Origin: Dioscorea cayenensis subsp. rotundata
Lineage: Eukaryota; Streptophyta; Magnoliopsida; Dioscoreales; Dioscoreaceae
DNA length: 64,000 nucleotides
Reading direction: 5' to 3'
Assembly (NCBI RefSeq): GCF_009730915.1
Contig: NC_052486.1
Location: 23,403,589-23,467,588 of the forward strand
Part shown: one piece after another, positions 47,447-60,000 of the stretch
Layout: every line of letters starts with the position of its first letter
Position numbering within the stretch: the stretch's first letter is position 1
The notes under the pieces: generated by a model
What the model was told of the DNA's origin: nothing
Seen by the model: only the letters and a program-made list of their open reading frames with translations
The model's database searches: none
Translations under genes and position numbers: made by a program

Positions 47447-50400
47447 TTAATTAAAGAGGGCAGTTAAAAGCTTACCACTGGCAATCAGGTTGCACCCGAG
47501 GAAAGCAAAAAATCTGGTCCTGAACAACCGTGCAAGCTCAATAATCTCAGCATCTGTGTGCGCAAAATTAGTTATTCTGCCAGCACCAGCATTCTTACTG
47601 CCAGGTTTGTTTTTCCTGCACAGCCTAGTTACAACATCTACTGTCAAACTAGTAACTGTGTTGCTGCAGGTAAGAGCTTCCAATGTGAACTTGGAAAGGG
47701 CCGGGTGCGAGGCCAACCGGTTCAGGAGAATAAGCGCTTCTCTCACTAGTGAACTTCTACAAACAAATACAAAAAAGGAAAAATTTTTATACTTCCACAA
47801 AAACCATACAAAATAGAAAGAAAAAAAAATTACCTTAGTTTGTGGAGGTCTAGGTCTTCAAAGTTCACACTATCAGCTATTTCAGCAGTATTCATACCAG
47901 ATGATAATACTTGCATTATCAACTCAAGGAAATTCACTCCCTTATTTCTGCCTGAACTAATAAGGACATCAAAACCAGATTTGCCAGATGATGCTATGAA
48001 TGCCAGCAAAATGATCACCTGCTTCTGATATTTCACATCCTGCAATAATCCTTCTGCTCTATCATATGGTTGACAAACAATAACTTGCAAAAAAGAATTA
48101 AAATGGAAAGGCTCTCTAAAAAGTGGATGCAGTAAGGGTAGAGACCAGAAAACAAAGAAATAGTAAAATAATATATACCAAAAGTTTTGCCATCCTACAT
48201 ACATCCATGTTATTTTAATGTATCCATGTGCAAAATAAATAAGAAACAAGACTAAAATCTTCCAATGCAAAAAACTGTCTCAAAATAATATCTAAAAATT
48301 CATTCAAACGTTTTCAATCGCATTTATCTTTTAGATTTATTTATCCACATGTTAAATACAATAACCACCAACAAAAAAAACTAGAGACATACTAATACCA
48401 AACATTCAACCCTTTTGGCCTACCAAAAGTTGGAACAAATCCTTACTACTTAGTTTCCTCTAATTGCCGTAAACACAAGGGGAAAGATACGTTAGATAAA
48501 CATCAAATGCTATAATTGGTTGTGGGGTTACCCGAAGTTGCCCCCAAGAACACTACAAGATTACCCTATCAGCCATATTTCATAGATTTGATCATTTAAA
48601 TAAATCTATGAAAATAACCCTCAAGTCCATTGGCTCAGGTCTATTGGCACCAGGTATCCCATGGCTAGAGTAAACTAGGCATGCCAAATATACACACAGA
48701 CAATAAGAATTGAATGAAATTATTACAAACAGAATGAATTCCAAAAGGTCTACAGCCAGATGACATAGATACCCACAGGCAATATAGGAGTGTTTGAGAG
48801 GGAGCGCTGTAGGGTATAGCCCAGAAGATTTGATAGAATAAATTTAAAAACATGACTTTTAAAAAATGATACATTAACTACAGCAGGATTCCAAACAGAC
48901 AAACATAAGGTGTAATAAATATTAGGGAAAATAACCTTGGGAAATTTACAATGGAATTCAAGTCCCTGAAGATTTCAAGATAACCAATAAGGCCAAAGGC
49001 TCCTTGCTTCTAAAATCCATACCTTTAACATCCTCATTCATGCAAAATTAACTTTTTTACCCTTTGTATTTTTGTCTTTCCCTATATTCCATCTCCTCCA
49101 ACAAGCTCACCAAGGTTTGGTGAACTCATGGGACATGCTCGGCCCAGCCACAGCAAGCCAGTTCTGAGGCAAACACGGCTGGCCCCAACCTCACCCCAGC
49201 CCCGACGAGCTATTCCTTGCACACGGAATCTTGCCTGTGGTCCTAGGGTAAGCTCGCCGGAGCGCACATATGAGGTTGCAGGGGCAAGTTTGCTGGTGAG
49301 TGAGGGGGTGGTGGTGAAGAAAAATAAGGGTAATTAAGTAAATTTAAAAAAAGATATAATTAAATTTAAATTAAAAAAGATTAAAAAGTACAAGAATTTG
49401 AAATATACGTTTTCGCCAAAGGATTATTAGGTCAAGTGAAATATGGAGGACTTTGTGGTGCATTTATCTAAATACTAAAGCAGGCATATTAACTACCACA
49501 GAGGACTCCAAGCAGACAAACCTGAGGACCAGTTCTGGCTTGAACTAAAGTTCGTGCCAATCCTTCAAGAACACAGGAAATCACACCCTCCAATGCTGAG
49601 ATATCCTGTGAAGTCCCGCAATTTAACATCAGCAATACCTTTGGACCTGCAATATAAAAGAACAACAAAGTAAATTTCTTAAACCACCCCATGGAATTAC
49701 CTACAGGTAGAAATAGATAAGAATGAAGATGTACAGTTTAAGACAGAAAACAGAAGACGAACAGCATGCATTTGTACAAGCAAGCCTGCATCCTTCTGTA
49801 ATAGCTGTGACATGCATTCCAACAATGGCAATAGACCAGTCCTACAAAAAGCAAAATCTCATTAGAATTACAAAAATCATACAAAGAACAAATAATGACC
49901 CAGACAAGCTAATTTTCATGAATAACTTACTTCTCCCTCACCACATTAGGCTCACTTTGAGACCAGATAAGATTCATGATAGAAAATGCCAAAATCTGAG
50001 CTTTCTGTTCTACTTTCCCAGAAGCAATTTGTTGCATTTTCTCAAACAATGAAATCCAATTTTCCAGAAGAAAGAATCATGCCTTTATTGGGACTCCCAG
50101 TCCCACCTCTAGTCTTACATAAATATCCCAAATCAAAATCTTCTGTGTGCAGTGGAATTCCAGATGCCATTTTTCCAATGTGCACACTTCCAAATTCATC
50201 AAAGTTTATAAGTTGAATTTTCTGCTTCATGGTTTTCTCCATATGAGTGCTGCTACTGGAACACTGTTCCATACAGATATTGTCCCTGACCAGAGTACAC
50301 TGGAAAGATCATATTAAGTATATAAGCATATGAGGAATAAAAAAAAAACACATAAAAATCTACCAAAATGTAAATTGCAATTTTAGAACTATGAAGGCAT

Positions 50401-53400
50401 TGGTGAGACAAATCATAGTTTTTTAAACAAAAAGGGCCAGGAATAACAACAAAATAATCACAAGAGATGCTACCAAGGCAATGACAAATCCACAGAAGAC
50501 ATCATGTGGACTGGAACAGTGAAAAACAAAATCTCTTTCCATGAGATTAATTTTAGGGAAATGATGAATGTATGGTAAGCATAAATAGGGTGATTTCAAA
50601 CTAAATATCATTAAATTTCTTGATACACATCCTAATGAAGTATACTAATATGGTATTGGGTGGTTTTTGGTACCAATGAGAAATATATCTGAGATTAAAG
50701 ACATACAAAAGCAAAAACTACGAAATAAATACAGACATGATACATATCACTGAAAATTAAATTATGACTACGAAATAAATACAGATGTGATAATAAACAT
50801 ACCCTTGAAACTTGAACTATGACCATGAAATAAGTACAGATGTCATAAGAAACATATTCCAGAAAATTGAACCATGATTGATAATATCTACCTTATGTCA
50901 TATCTGGCATTGCAGGACAAAACGTGTTGCAAAACGACATACAAAATATGCAGAGAACAATGGACAAAAACAGCCTGCACATAAACAAACAAGTTAATGC
51001 AACAAAGCACAAAAAATTATAACAGAAAAAAAAAATAGCATCCTAAGGATCATTGGATTTCCTTCAAAAGAAAATTTTCATACAAAAATACTTATCATGC
51101 TGAAGAAAAGTAAACAATACAGCCTGATTGAAGTATTGATAGATTGTATACCAAGTACTCTCTTAGAGACAAAGATACAACTATCATTTGGAAAGATTTG
51201 TCATATAATGCTGGAGAAAAGTAAACAATACAATCTAATTGAAGTATTCGTAAATTGTATACCAAGTACTCGCTCAGAGACAAGATACAACTATCATCTC
51301 ATGGGAAAGATATATCATAAAATACAGTTACAGAAAGCTATTACTTTGTAAGATCCATTTCCCATTGCTTGCAGGTAAACTATAAATATCACCACACAGA
51401 ACAACAAAGACTTTTAAGTGAAGATAGCAAGCTATTTCATTATAAGTTACAATACCCACATTTTCAAGGTCACAAAGGTCAAGTAGAATGCTGACTAGAG
51501 CATCCAGCTGAACTACGCCCTTATGAATCTGTGAATATATATATATATATATATATAAAAAAGGAATCCCATAATATTGTTAGTTGCAAAATAAAAAAAT
51601 CCATAAGTTATATGTACAGCATTTATCAAATAATTGGAAGTAATTACATTTGCAGATACATATAAAGAAAAAGGTCAAACAAATTTCCTCGTCCAAAATT
51701 ATTTTCTTCCAATAAATTTAAAATTTTAAGATTATGTTCACTACCATATTTGGTAAATGAAGATCAATGATGAAAAATGCAACTTCAACACGTAACTTCC
51801 ATTGATTAACCCCAAACAAATGAATATTGAGGTGCTCTAAGAGCAGCAGATCAAAAAAGAAAAGTACTAAATGAGAAAGAAAATCCAAAATCCCATGTTC
51901 CTCCATGCAATTCATGAGATAGAGAATGAAATCATTATAGATAATAAAGAAGAAAAACAGCATGAGATCACAAAACCAGAATTGTGGTCAAATTTATGAA
52001 TCAGTAAAAGTTGTGATTAACTGAATGTCAAAAGAATCAAAACAGACGGCACACCTTCATTAGTACTGCATATAGGCAAGAAACCTTGGTAATCTCAGCT
52101 GGCTGATTCAAGTTCTTTCCATCATTTGATAATACATTAGAAGAAGGTTTGTCTGGCAGAGTGTCCAGAGTATTTTGAGATTCTGTACTCATGCACCTGA
52201 AGAGTACAGAAAATTCTAGCGAACATGTTATAAACAACTTTGAGACCAAACTCTGTCCAGACATTTCAGGATCTCCAGTACCCCAGATTGCACACAGCTT
52301 GCTAGAGACACCATGTGCTCCAATTTTTTCATCCTTCAATGCAGTAAGACCACAATGCTGAACAGTGTCTGTTTGGACTCCTATTTCCTTACTAGACTTC
52401 GTTTGAACAGTATTCTCATGAAAAGAATTCTCCTGCACACACAGTCAGACAATATTAATAACTTCTAAATTCACATGAAACAATGCGGGGACACCAGTTC
52501 TGCAAAACTACCTGTAAAGGGAGTCCAGTTGATGTGGTCAAACCTAGAAAATATCAAATTCACAAGCAAATTGTCAATGAATATAAGAAAAATAATAAAC
52601 ATATACATATATGCGAGAGAGCTTCAAGTATCCTAAGGACAAACAAATCAATAATCCAGACAATTCATCTAATATTGCATTTAGTTTATAACACGTATAA
52701 ATATCAATTTCCTGCATTTTCATCTCATATTATCAAATTTTATGCATTCCTACTCAGTTTCATACGTAGGAAACGACAACTAGATCCATAATTAAGAAGC
52801 CACCAGTCAATGTATGCAAACCACAAATATAAAAGTAGGTTTAAGGTATCCTAAGAACAAATAAATTTTTTTGCTTCCACCGGTCAATACATGCAAACGC
52901 TTCCAAATCAATAATCCAAGACATTAATCTAATTTGCATGGCTTAAAACATGAATAAGTATCAACTTCATGAATTTTCATCTCACTAGAAAATCTTAAGT
53001 TTTCCTACTCAGTTTCATATTTATGAAGTGGCACCTAGATCCATAATTAAGAAGTCACAATGCTTCAAAGGACATGGTTGTTAGTGTAAAAACCTTTCCA
53101 ACAATATAGGCCACAGTAAATGGACCGGATCATCTTGTATGCTGTAGGTGGAAACAAAAATTAGCATGCCATATACCTGCATCAATTACCACACGTCGCT
53201 TCAGTTCAGAGACTAAAGATGTTCCATCAGCCTGAATGGCTTCTCCTGTAGGCTCAACAGTTTTATTGACCTTCACAGAAGATCTAGTATTTTTTCTCTG
53301 CTCAGCCTGTGAAATTGCCTTGCTATACACACACACACGCAAAGAAAGACAATGATCAATTTCAGTCATATTAATCTAAAATTTTGTAATATGCAGTTTA

Positions 53401-54887
53401 AACCACGGCTGAATGATCCTTTTGCCTATCCTGTGGCATATTACCAAAATGAAGTAAAATGATAAGCACAATAAAAGACACAGAGACTTGAGTATCAGGT
53501 ATCTGTATACAAGTTATGTTTGATGGAGGAGGACTTAACTTATGCTACAATCCACTAAAGCACTACTATATAACAGCAAACAAAAGCATGTGATTGTTGA
53601 AAAGCCATGGAGCTAATGCCCTTGACAAGGAACATGTAACAACAAAAGCCAACCTTATAATTAAAAAATTTTGAGTAAGAAAGGCCATGTAGCTCACATA
53701 TTGGATTTACTCAATCGATTGATTTCAGCATCTTTAGCCTCAATTTGTGAAAAAGCAGACTTAAGTTGCTCATCCTTCTTTGATCTGTCCTTCTGGAGTT
53801 CTGCACATTCATGTTCCTACAAACCGAAAACTATTGAATCAGCGACTTTTACTTGGCAATCATAAAACATTCAAAATTGAAAATTCAACTATGTTTCAAC
53901 AGGGAGGCCAAAAATGTGTACCATATGATTAAGCTGCTTGGATAGACGCCCCAATTCTCTCTGCAAATCAGTATTAAAACATAACCATAAGATTATCTAT
54001 TTCAAGAAAACAATAAGACTACTATTCATGAAATCATGTACTTCTAAGTTTAACAAGTAAATGCCACAAAAATCCCGTATGATCAAGAAAATCAAATATA
54101 GGAACACAGAATAGTGAAATTATCATCAATTAGTTCCTCCGAATTATTTAGAGCCCAACTTTCTTATCTACATTGATGGGAGACCCCAAAAAGAAGATGA
54201 CAATTCTTGAAAAACTCAAAGGAAATACAATCAATCAAGACAAACAACCAAACAAGAAGATTCCAAATCTTTCAAAAACCCTAAAGCTGAAAAAAAAACC
54301 TCAACCAATCAAGACAACAAGCAAACAACAAAACAAGAAGATAATGATTATTGAAAACCCATAAAAAGAATCAAGACCAATAACACTTTACAATTGATAC
54401 AAGCGATCGCATTGCCGAACTTGTTCTCTCCCAATACACATCGCCATAAGGGGGAATCGTTACTCGTTGCTCAAAAGAATCTAGAGAAACAAAACAATAG
54501 AAAGTCATATAACAAAACCCTAACCTTCAGTTTCTCAACTTCTTTGGCTTCTCCATCCTTCTTGATTCGACCACCATCGCACGCGCCATTCCTCAACCCC
54601 ACCCAATGCTCCACGATCTCGCAATCCTCAACCAGAACACTGGGTTGGGGTTTCTCCACGAACCTCTGAGAGAGCTCCCTGGGCGGCGAGAAACATAGAT
54701 CCACACTTTCACCAACGCCATCGAAACCTAACGAAGTGAATGGTTGAGGGTTTGGTCGAAACGGCGTGGTAGGGTTTCGGAGAGGATCGGAGGACGGGAG
54801 GTTACGGGAGGAGATGGCCTCGAGCTCGACGCGGATGGCTTCATCCAAGAAGTTCTCATCCCATTCATCGATCCCATCAAGACTCAT
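47447..54887 (-). CDS. SUV2: ATR-interacting protein (ATRIP/SUV2), with one frameshift
   Basis: Partner of the ATR checkpoint kinase that brings it to RPA-coated single-stranded DNA at stalled forks. Minus-strand exons: 54887-54525, 53960-53922, 53816-53698, 53322-53177, 52543-52512, 52432-52055, 51528-51460, 50974-50892, 50285-49931, 49841-49735, 49646-49522, 48039-47834, 47756-47447; about 776 aa once one base is discounted. The N-terminus has an acidic DEWDENFLDEAI patch, like the RPA-binding motif of the family. A coiled coil follows (RELGRLSKQLNHM-EHECAELQKDRSKKDEQ). The C-terminal half is helical repeats, including VIILLAFIASSGKSG, REALILLNRLASHP and LARLFRTRFFAFLG. The frame breaks at AAAA (50060-50063) before NWISLFEKM. 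The last 29 bases could instead be intron if a further exon exists beyond the GTAAGC at 47475. Confidence 0.85.
48866..49522. repeat. Direct duplication flanking a GC-rich block in an ATRIP intron
   Basis: About 40 bases at 48866-48906 (ATTAACTACAGCAGGATTCC then AACAGACAAAC) recur at about 49486-49523 (ATTAACTACCACAGAGGACTCC then AGCAGACAAAC). The second copy reaches the donor of the exon at 49522-49646. Between them, 49115-49310 is GC-rich and unlike the AT-rich introns around it, suggesting an insertion or a segmental duplication. Confidence 0.5.
50716..50880. repeat. Three tandem units of 50-55 bp in an ATRIP intron
   Basis: Units begin at about 50717, 50767 and 50821 with ACTACGAAATAAATACAGA or ACCATGAAATAAGTACAGA and end near GAA-nnTATG/CATG. 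They lie in the intron between the exons 50892-50974 and 49931-50285. Confidence 0.75.
51097..51320. repeat. Two tandem units of about 111 bp in an ATRIP intron
   Basis: ATGCTGAAGAAAAGTAAACA at 51097 and ATGCTGGAGAAAAGTAAACA at 51208 each begin a unit. Both continue with ATTGAAGTATT, ATTGTATACCAAGTACTC and GATACAACTATCAT. Confidence 0.9.
52621..53060. repeat. Two tandem units of about 215-225 bp in an ATRIP intron
   Basis: The first unit (about 52621-52800) and the second (about 52840-53055) share TATCCTAAGRACAAA, AATCAATAATCCA, ATTTTCATCTCA, CCTACTCAGTTTCATA and CTAGATCCATAATTAAGAAG in the same order. The intron is the one between exons 52512-52543 and 53177-53322. Confidence 0.85.
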
Positions 54888-54983
54888 CTCCGGCGATCGT
54901 CGGCGATCGTTTCCCGGCCGATGGAAGCCGGCGTTGGGAGAGAGAACTGGAGAGTCATGAGAAGCAGGGTTTCAGGGGAGACA

Positions 54984-55003
54984 TTTATATAGGGCTTTGG
55001 CGG
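54984..55003 (-). promoter_or_regulatory. ATRIP TATA box with adjacent E2F-type site
   Basis: On the minus strand TATATAAA (54991-54984) lies about 97 bases upstream of the ATG. On the plus strand TTTGGCGG (54996-55003) matches the plant E2F consensus TTTSSCGS and is only four bases further upstream. A CACGTG follows at 55012-55017. Confidence 0.6.
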
Positions 55004-55860
55004 TGCTCAAACACGTGCGGTGCTTTACGATTCGTGCTCTTCTTTTCAAAATAAATTATTATTATTATAATTTTGAACATTTTAAGTATTAAAACATTAA
55101 ATAATTGGGTTTTTTTTTTTGCATATACGTCCCTAAAATTTTTGAATATTTAATTTAAATCATTAACTTAAATCATTCTCAAAATAATGATAATGATAAT
55201 AATAATAACAATAAGAATAAGATACACCCAATATGAAAAAGATCACATAATCATCCCCGAGTTTAAAAAAAAAAATTTAGAGATATAATTATAATAAGGG
55301 AAAATTACTGTTCACCCACTAACGGGGTGTTTTTGGCAATTTTACAAACTTAAAGGGTTTTTTTGGCAATTTCCCGGAAAATTACTGTTCACCCCTCGTA
55401 ATTTTCAAAACTTCCCAAAAACCCCCTCCTACTTTTTACACACCACGATGACCCTTCCAGTTAGTGTTTAACTTCCCTTTTACCCCCTACTGCTCACTTC
55501 AAATGGGTCCCATGTTGTGAAATCCCATTTTTGGCCCCGAAAATGGTGGGAAAGGAAAGCGCCAAATCACATCATGTTCAACCTTTTGAAGGGACTTTTC
55601 GCTTTGGTTTTACGATAGACAATGCCAAGGGAGTTGCATTACATCTTGTTGTTCTCCCTCATTATCATACCCGAAAATATATAAATCGGTTTCTCGAACG
55701 AAAAATGAAATTGATTTCCATCGGATTGGTCAAGTACACTTCATCTTCAAATGAGCTGTAGTCGAAAGAGGATCCGGTCACAATGAAACTGTCGCCGACT
55801 AGGCATTGTTAATAAACCGACGATGACAGGGAAACATTGTGTATTTACAACGAATTGAAT

Positions 55861-56410
55861 GTATTTACACGGAGACATTGTTATTTTTAAACGGATACAC
55901 TCGTAATTTGAAATATTTCATCGATGTTTAAACGATATATGGTATATTTAAACAATGAAACGGAAATGTACACAACTACAACGTAAATTAAACAATGAAA
56001 TGAAACCCGAATGAAATTTAACCTGCCTTACAATTGAAAACAAACAAAATTTACATTGAGATATACAAGTCATGTTCTTCGAAAACAAAAACAATGAATT
56101 GAATTGTGTATTGATGGGCAACTTTCCATATTTAGTTAAACAATAAGTGCATTTATTTAAACAGGAGAAAGTGTTATTTTTAAACGAGTACACTGTAATT
56201 TGAAATATTTAAAACTGATGTTTTAAACGATATATACTATATTTAAACAATGAAAGTGAAATGTACACAATTACAACGTAAATTAAAACAATGAAATAAA
56301 ACCGAATGGAATTTAACCCGCTTCTACAATTCAAAAACAAACAAAATTTACATTAAGATATACAAGTCATGTTCTTCGAACACGAAAACAATGAATTGAA
56401 TTTTGTCCGA
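55861..56410. repeat. Tandem duplication of about 290 bp inside the transposon
   Basis: Shared blocks, at about 55930-56110 and 56221-56405, include AAACGATATAT, TATTTAAACAATGAAA, GAAATGTACACAA, ACAACGTAAATTAAA, ACAAACAAAATTTACATT and ATACAAGTCATGTTCTTCG. A shorter third copy is visible at about 56408-56475 (TTTACATT, GATATACAAGACATGTTATTC). Confidence 0.85.
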
Positions 56411-56559
56411 TTTACATTTTGAAAACAAAATTGACGATCGGATATACAAGACATGTTATTCAAAAATGAATTTAACCCTGCCGTGACGACCCCTTTATCA
56501 TGGACGCCATCGCCTCCCTCCTTAAGTATCGCGGGTAACATACCGTGAATCCGAGGTAA

Positions 56560-57000
56560 GGAACGCCTCGTCTGCGGTGAGTCAGTAACTTCTCACCCCA
56601 CGAATTGCTCGATAAACCGCATGACGTAGGCGGCAGCAATCGACGCTTCCTTGTTTTTGGCGTGGGGTTTTGCGTGGTCGTGCACGAGAGGGTACTTTGT
56701 TAGCCGCCGACTCGCTTAACTCCATATCGACACAAAGGTCGAATAGATTCACCGTCGAGATATGCAAGTCGAGATTAGAATACCGATTTAAATACCAAAC
56801 GGATATTAATCGGACATAATTAAAGAACTTACCATGTCCAACGCGTCCTTATTGTACCCCGGACATGAAGAATAATGCCCTGTATTCTTGTTTATCATTG
56901 TCGGTGACGACGACATGGAAGTGGCCATTCATGATTATCGGGAGGATGACAATTTGAACTTCATGCGAGTTGCGATGCATCCCCGATCATAGCCATAATT
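56560..57000 (-). pseudogene. Ulp1/C48 SUMO-protease-like remnant
   Basis: Minus-strand translation gives PIIMNGHFHVVVTDNDKQ near 56965-56900, the His region of C48 peptidases. After an intron-like interval it gives LFDLCVDMELSES and then PRQKQGSVDC near 56680-56640, the Gln and Cys region. Immediately after DC an extra base shifts the frame to AAYVMRFIEQFVG, which is followed by a stop. The catalytic residues survive individually, but no intact frame joins them. Confidence 0.6.
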
Positions 57001-60000
57001 GTGTCATGTGCGTCGTCACCCGCTTTGACATAAACAGCGTATAGCGTCCGATGATGGAGGCGCTTCTTGTAAGGATATGGCTCTTTGCTCAGCGACTTTT
57101 TGTATTATGACATCGAAAAGCGCCCATCACATCATCGATGACCATCTCCTTCCCCTCAGGGCGTGTATAACCTGGCGTGTAGGTGACAGCGGCGTCATTC
57201 TTCCACACGACGGTCTTTCGAGGTTAAACGATAATGAGATATTAGAAGACCATATAGTAAATATTTAAATGATATTATCAATTGTTACATGATATTATAT
57301 ATAATTAAAACGGTAAAGGCGAAAAACTTAAATGATAACATAATGGTATTAAACACTATTAGGTAATAGTTAAACACTATAAGAAACCCTTTAAACAATA
57401 TCATAAAAAGCGTTACACTTACCCGTCCATAGAGCAGTTGAGGAAGATCCTCATCAACTCCTCGCTCGTATTTGTTAAGACGACTCGAAAGCCAACCCAT
57501 TTCTTCTTCTTCGAATAAAAAGCTTTCCGAGCCGTCTCGTCCAATTTTTGATCGCCTCGATCATCTCTCTCGCTGCTTTGGGTCCGGGGTCTTCATCGAG
57601 ATCTTCCTTCGATCGCGGGACGATGGCGACAAGATCAACTGCAGACACATCCTTACATTGTTGTTCTTGTTGTGGGATTGTGTCCGGCTCGACGCGGAGC
57701 GACGGCGACAGATCAACCGCAGATACTTCCCTTACATGGTTCTTGTTGTGGTGGGATCGTGTCCCTGCTGGGTCATGCTAGATCGTCGGCCACGGCCACG
57801 CAAAGCGGATTCGACGATCTTCTCAACCGTGGCCATGACAACGAAAGATCATTGGGAGACACACCCTTAACTTGTTCTCGACCTTCGTGGATTGTGTCCA
57901 TCTTTGACGCCGCTATCTCGGCAGCGGTTCCACCCGGTCGACGATTTCATCGAGAAGAGAGTCAACGACCTTCTCAATCACGCAGACTGACCACATCATC
58001 TACGATGTCCTCCACTCGGCCATGGCCATGTCATCAACGGCGATAGACTCGATAAATGATCATCGACCGATGGTGTCATATTGTTTCATCGTCACCCCAT
58101 GGAGACAGAGGCGATTGTTCTCCTCTTTTTCGCAAGTCTCTTCGAATGTGGCCGCCTTTGGAACGACCTTCCCGATGATGTCGTCGTCGCCAAATTCCCG
58201 CCGCCTGTCAGTCCCGGTGCTTGATTCTTTCGAGGGACTGGCGCAGTCGGTCATGAACGTCCTTCCAGCGCCTCCACACGAGCGACAAGTCGAGGAAACC
58301 TCGATCATCAATATCCGCACGTCCTGCATAAGAGTCGCGGTGACATCTTTCGCCCTAATGTCACCTGGGTACGCTCACCACGGAGGGGCTACCATGGTCG
58401 GGGACCGCTCGCTGTCGTGGTAGGGGGTTGTTGCAATCTGCCGGGGTAGGGGAGGCTTCTCCTGCGGCCGAGGAATCGCGTGCGCGTGGTGGGCTCGGAA
58501 GTGAGGAGAACGCAGGCCCAGCAAGGCACGATGAGGCTGCCTCTCTCATCCCCGCCTCGAGCAAGTGGTTCGGGAGCAATGGCATCCATCCGTCGGTTAG
58601 GGCGCCTAACAAATATTTCTTCTTCAAAGATTCGCGGAACCAGCTCAGAAACTAACATATGTAAACCAAACAATTTCAACGAGATCATTCATTTTAAACT
58701 ATAAAAACTATATATTTAAACGTTATAGAATATAATTAAACGGAGAACAAAATATTTAAACTAGTTATGAATAATAGTTAAAACGCTAAATACTAAAGTT
58801 AAACGCTAAATAAAATGTTTAAACATTAAAGACTTATGTTAGACATCGTCCATGATTTATTACCTCTTTTCCATCGAGCGACGACAAGCTCGCTTTCTAC
58901 CATCGCTTGCTTCCCTAGTAGCTTTCACCGTAGCACAAAGATCCTTGGGATCTCGCCGAAACGGACTTTCTTCCCCGCTCCGGCCACCAGAAACCAGCAC
59001 GTTAGCGCGACCGAGCAACCCCTTAATGTACCCTGCGGTTGGTCTCTTCCCGCAGATCTATCTTGCACTCGCGGCCGCCGCGGAATATCCTCCATAAGCC
59101 ACTCTGCAGGCGTCAGCTCGCGCCTCACGCCAGACGCCTCCCACGGCTCGGTAGATCATCGACGTAATCAACGATCCAGCTCGAACCGAGCATGATGTAT
59201 TTGGGAAGAGGATCGTCCCCCACGAGGTACACCATCGGGGGTTTGACAAAATTATCTTCTTCTCCTCTCCGTCGAACAAGTCGCACCGTAGTGCTTCATG
59301 GAGTCTCCGCTCTCGTGAGGTCTTCGATAGATACCGCCCTTCGACCGACCGGGTTTTCTTCTTCTTCGAAAGACCACCGCTCGCTCATCGCAACGCGCAC
59401 CAAGAACGAGGGCCACATCTCGAGGTCTCAAACTCAGCAGCTTTCCCCGATCCTCGAATTTATTGTCGCCACCATCGCATCTTTCGCAAAAAGAGAATCA
59501 AGAAGGGCCCTCTCTTGGTATACGGCTTCCAGCCCAAATAACTGCGTAAACGTGTCCTTCAATAATCTCCCAATGTCGAGGGGTCACGTTAACTTTCAAT
59601 TCACCTAAGGTCTCCACAACCCGTGTCAAATAGCAACGCCCATTAACTAGGTCGACTCGCCATAATCACAAGCCTCGCAGACGATACAAAAGTTTTAGCT
59701 ATGAAATATAAGGTTTTAAAACTAGAACTCTCGCTTATTAAAACGTAGATATAAAATGTTAAACAGAGACCCATTTTTGTTAAACAGAGACGATAATACT
59801 TAAAATGTAGACAACAAATGTTAAACTCAGAATATCTCATTTCTTAAACGTCAACCCTCATTTCAGAAATCGCATAACTATATCAAACGAAACGGAAATG
59901 TACATTATAAATATTACTACTAAATCATAATAATCGAAAAACTATTTTCGAGTAGTGTATACATAATGAAAAACGCAAAACAAAACAAAAACCCTAGCCG

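Noticed and set aside
50275-50285. An upstream acceptor for ATRIP exon 9 (TTTCCAG near 50300)
   Set aside because: It gives a frame that terminates. The acceptor GTCAG at 50286 joins NARYDIR to DNICMEQCSS in frame.
51340-51362. A possible extra ATRIP exon reading QWEMDLTK
   Set aside because: The exons at 51460-51528 and 50892-50974 already join in phase with continuous family-like sequence. Adding this piece breaks the phase.
57420-59620. A series of plus-strand frames rich in Ser/Arg/Pro
   Set aside because: They are antisense or out-of-frame views of the decayed transposon coding region. No domain is recognisable on the plus strand.
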